Positions 6,041 to 8,208 of a stretch of DNA of 8,208 nucleotides are shown here, piece by piece. The notes below the pieces were generated by a model. That model searched no databases. It saw nothing but the letters and a program-made list of their open reading frames with translations, and was not told the origin of the DNA. Each line of letters opens with the position of its first letter. Position 1 is the stretch's first letter. The DNA is from Polyangiaceae bacterium (GTDB taxonomy: Bacteria > Myxococcota_A > Polyangia > Polyangiales > Polyangiaceae), in the NCBI GenBank assembly GCA_025934595.1, contig JAICXU010000108.1:1-8208 (forward strand), read 5' to 3'. Position numbers and translations under genes: made by a program.

Positions 6041-7086
6041 TCGTCCTCGGCATCGAAACGTCTTGCGACGAGACGGGGGCCGCGCTCGTTCGCGATGACG
6101 GGCACGTGCTCGCGGACGTGGTCGAGAGCCAGATTGCATCACACGCGCCGTTCGGCGGCGTCGTGCCGGAGGTCGCGTCGCGCGATCACGTGCGGAACGT
6201 CGGTCCTGTCGTGCGCGCAGCGCTCGCAGAAGCCGGGATGAAGATCGACGACGTCGACGCCATCGCGGTGACGGCGCGGCCCGGCCTCGTCGGTGCGCTT
6301 CTCGTCGGCGTGCAAATCGCCAAGGGAATCGCGCTGGCGGCGGAAAAGCCGTTGATCGGCGTCGATCATCTCGTCGGCCACCTCCTCGCCGTTTTTCTTA
6401 GACATCCACTTACCGAAGCGCGGGCGGTCCCCGAGTTTCCGTTCGTCGCGCTCCTTGCGTCGGGCGGGCACACCGCGATCTATCGCGTCGACGGTCCCGA
6501 TCCATCGCAGTGCACGGAGCTCGGCGCGACGCGCGACGACGCCGCCGGCGAAGCGTTCGACAAAGTCGCGAAGCTCCTCGGTCTCGGCTATCCGGGCGGG
6601 CCGGAGATCGATCGGCGCGCGCTCCTCGGCGATCCTTCACGTGTGAAGCTTCGCACGCCGATGCCGTCGTCGCTCGAGATGAGCTTCTCGGGATTGAAGT
6701 CGCAGGTCGCGCGTTGGGTCGAAGAGCAAGGAGCGCTCACCGAGGGCGCCGTGAACGATGCGTGCGCCGCGTTCCAAGCCACCGCGACGTCCACGCTCGC
6801 CGACAAGCTCGTGCGGGCCGCGCGGCAAGAGAACGTGACCGCCGTCGTGCTCGGTGGAGGCGTCGCGGCGAATCGAGAGCTGCGGCAACGCGTGCACGAT
6901 CTCGCGGGAAAATGCGGCATTTCCGCGTTCGTCCCGCCAGTCGCATGTTGCACCGACAACGCGGCCATGATCGCGTACGCCGGAGCTATGAGGCTCCGGC
7001 GCGGCGAAACGGACGGCTGGAATCTGAACGCGACGAGCCGTACGTCGCTTCCCCGGAAAACACGAAAGGGACGCGGCGCGCGCTGA
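6037..7086 (+). CDS. tsaD: tRNA N6-adenosine threonylcarbamoyltransferase TsaD
   Basis: Transfers the threonylcarbamoyl group from threonylcarbamoyl-AMP to A37 of tRNAs reading ANN codons, forming t6A, in the cytosol together with TsaB and TsaE in bacteria. Seen: 349 residues of the Kae1/Gcp/ASKHA fold. MIVLGIETSCDET opens the protein as in family members, fixing the GTG start at 6037. Further motifs are HAPFGGVVPEVASRDH (36-51), metal-ligand pair His111/His115 in GVDHLVGHLL, SGGHT (142-146), ATRDDAAGEAFDK (164-176), FSGLK (217-221), the phosphate loop GGGVAANRE (273-281), and Asp307 in CTDNAAMIAYAGAM. All expected metal and nucleotide residues are present. The C-terminal tail is basic (RKTRKGRGAR) and lacks the PRWPL-like end I associate with the E. 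coli protein. It is the last gene of the coupled cluster, overlapping the micro-ORF stop, with no clear ribosome binding site of its own. Partners tsaB, tsaC and tsaE are not in the window. Confidence 0.98.
   Translation: MIVLGIETSCDETGAALVRDDGHVLADVVESQIASHAPFGGVVPEVASRDHVRNVGPVVRAALAEAGMKIDDVDAIAVTARPGLVGALLVGVQIAKGIALAAEKPLIGVDHLVGHLLAVFLRHPLTEARAVPEFPFVALLASGGHTAIYRVDGPDPSQCTELGATRDDAAGEAFDKVAKLLGLGYPGGPEIDRRALLGDPSRVKLRTPMPSSLEMSFSGLKSQVARWVEEQGALTEGAVNDACAAFQATATSTLADKLVRAARQENVTAVVLGGGVAANRELRQRVHDLAGKCGISAFVPPVACCTDNAAMIAYAGAMRLRRGETDGWNLNATSRTSLPRKTRKGRGAR
6978..7001 (+). repeat. Perfect 9-bp inverted repeat within tsaD
   Basis: CGCCGGAGC (6978-6986) is followed by the 6-nt loop TATGAG and its exact complement GCTCCGGCG (6993-7001). 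It lies in codons for the conserved AYAGAMRLRRG region, about 85 nt before the tsaD stop. No T-run follows, so it is not a standard intrinsic terminator. It may be only a consequence of G/C-rich codons, or it may slow ribosomes or polymerase or protect the 3' end of the mRNA. Confidence 0.45.
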
Positions 7087-7087
7087 C

Positions 7088-8208
7088 TCAGTGCTTCTTC
7101 GGATGATGCGCGGGCGTCTTCTTCGACGGCACGGCGCGCTCGGCGGACGCGCGGCCGGGATGATCCTTCGCGTCCCGTTTCGCGACTGCGCCGAGGGGAG
7201 CGAGCACGATTTCGAGCTCGTCACCTTTCGCGCGAACCTCGTAGCTCGGAACGCCGTCTTTGAATTGCATCGTGAGCTCGGCTCCCGATCCCTCGTTCTC
7301 GATCTTGATCGACGCGATGCGACCGTCGCGCGCCGCGAGAGGCGCGGCCGCTTCGAGCGATCGTCGATTCGGAATCACGACCGTGAAGCCCGTCGCCTGT
7401 GACGCGCCTTCGATCTTTTCGATCGGGCCATCCATCTTCAAGCGCAGGACGTTGCCGTGGCCGACCGGCCCCCCGCTCGTGAATGGCACCACGTGCGTCG
7501 GATGATGCGGCTCGTCCGTCGTCTCCTCTTGATCGGCGGCCGGCGCATCGTATTGGCTCGCCGTGATTTGTCCCGGCGGCATGACGATCGGCGCGCCGCC
7601 ACCCATCGCGTTCGTCGTCTGCGCGATCGGCTGCGCGGCATTCGCCATCGTCGCTTCGTTCGCCACCGGACCTCCTGAAACGGCAGGATTTCCGGCCTGT
7701 GCTGCTTGATCGGGCGCTTGCTGTCCCGACTCCGGCGCCGCTTTTGCGACGGCCGGTGCGGGCGTGGATTTGTGCGTCGCGAGGACGAAGAGCAGCACCA
7801 TCGCCGTGCACGCCGTTCCGATCATGATCTTCTTTTTGTGAAGCTCGGCTTGCGCGACGAAGAACGGAATTCCCTTTTCGATGGTCGCCGGCGCTTCGGC
7901 GGCGTCATCGCGCACGACTTTGCGGCCTGCGGCGTGAAGAGCTCCGGCCGGAGGCGGCGCGGTCATGCGCTTCGGCGCCGCATCGTCGTTCTTCTTCATC
8001 TTCTTGTCGGCGTACGCGATCGCGGCCACCTTCATTTTCTTCACGGCGTCCATCAGCGCCGGCGTCACCTGCGCCGCCTTACGCGCGAACGCGCTCTTCA
8101 TCTTCTCGCCCGCGCTTTCGATCGACTCGAGATCGCCCGCGCCGCTCCGCTCGTCGACCTCGACGTCGCAAGAACCGTCTTCCACGTCCTCGTACTTCAG
8201 CGAGACCA
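7088..8208 (-). CDS. AMIN-domain-like, single-pass membrane-anchored protein (5' end at or beyond the window edge)
   Basis: Seen: the frame is open from the stop at 7088-7090 to the window edge. An internal GTG at 8185 gives 365 residues, but its only purine-rich motif (GAGGA) ends 1 nt away, too close. The frame continues upstream as VSLKYED preceded by an incomplete NTG codon at 8207-8208, a likely true start giving 373 residues. Numbered from the GTG: residues 1-115 are charged, with a Lys/Met-rich helix (about 25-66); one membrane segment, IMIGTACTAMVLLFVLATH, is at 120-138 after KKK; an Ala/Pro/Gln-rich linker is at 139-240; a compact beta-rich domain is at about 245-330; the tail is basic and His-rich, ending HHPKKH. 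The beta domain (NVLRLKMDGP, FTVVIPNRRS, IASIKIEN, ELEIVLAP) resembles AMIN domains, which target periplasmic amidases and PilQ-type secretins to the envelope. This is recognition by pattern only. Topology is inferred as N-in, C-periplasmic. It is convergent with tsaD, so it belongs to a different transcript. Confidence 0.8.
   Translation of the reverse strand, partial: VSLKYEDVEDGSCDVEVDERSGAGDLESIESAGEKMKSAFARKAAQVTPALMDAVKKMKVAAIAYADKKMKKNDDAAPKRMTAPPPAGALHAAGRKVVRDDAAEAPATIEKGIPFFVAQAELHKKKIMIGTACTAMVLLFVLATHKSTPAPAVAKAAPESGQQAPDQAAQAGNPAVSGGPVANEATMANAAQPIAQTTNAMGGGAPIVMPPGQITASQYDAPAADQEETTDEPHHPTHVVPFTSGGPVGHGNVLRLKMDGPIEKIEGASQATGFTVVIPNRRSLEAAAPLAARDGRIASIKIENEGSGAELTMQFKDGVPSYEVRAKGDELEIVLAPLGAVAKRDAKDHPGRASAERAVPSKKTPAHHPKKH

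Noticed and set aside
7087..7160. Possible bidirectional terminator at the tsaD/AMIN junction
   Set aside because: I found no stable inverted repeat followed by T residues on either strand; the region is coding for the AMIN protein's basic tail.

Overview
The window is GC-rich, densely packed bacterial chromosome with strong G/C preference at third codon positions. An HtrA-type protease, a secreted TPR/HEAT-repeat giant, a lipoprotein of unknown family, the universal tRNA-modification gene tsaD and an AMIN-domain membrane protein together suggest a Gram-negative bacterium, most plausibly a myxobacterium-like member of the Myxococcota. That placement is inference from gene types and composition, not from a marker alignment. 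I see no sign of a mobile element, phage, CRISPR array, tRNA or rRNA.

Layout. Positions 1-98 hold no recognisable gene. A serine protease with one PDZ domain (99-1082, minus) is transcribed away from a four-gene plus-strand cluster across a roughly 200-nt divergent promoter region (1083-1281). The cluster is a signal-peptide-bearing TPR+HEAT repeat protein of 1379 residues (1282-5421), a putative lipoprotein (5421-5975), a 21-codon hydrophobic micro-ORF (5975-6040) and tsaD (6037-7086). Every junction in the cluster is a stop/start overlap: TGATG, TGATG and GTGA. The genes are therefore probably co-transcribed and translationally coupled. A minus-strand AMIN-like protein with one membrane anchor (7088-8208, 5' end at or beyond the window edge) converges on tsaD with one base between the stop codons.

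How the genes may work together. The TPR/HEAT protein and the lipoprotein are predicted to be exported and could form an envelope scaffold. The AMIN protein also places its C-terminal domain in the periplasm. tsaD makes the essential t6A modification of ANN-decoding tRNAs and looks like a housekeeping passenger at the end of an envelope operon. The protease carries a full His-Asp-Ser triad but no visible signal peptide or membrane anchor, so it may act in the cytosol.

The least ordinary item is the micro-ORF. It is too short for standard annotation, is almost wholly hydrophobic, and exactly bridges the lipoprotein stop and the tsaD start. No complete undescribed system is evident; most of the window is coherent cellular gene content.
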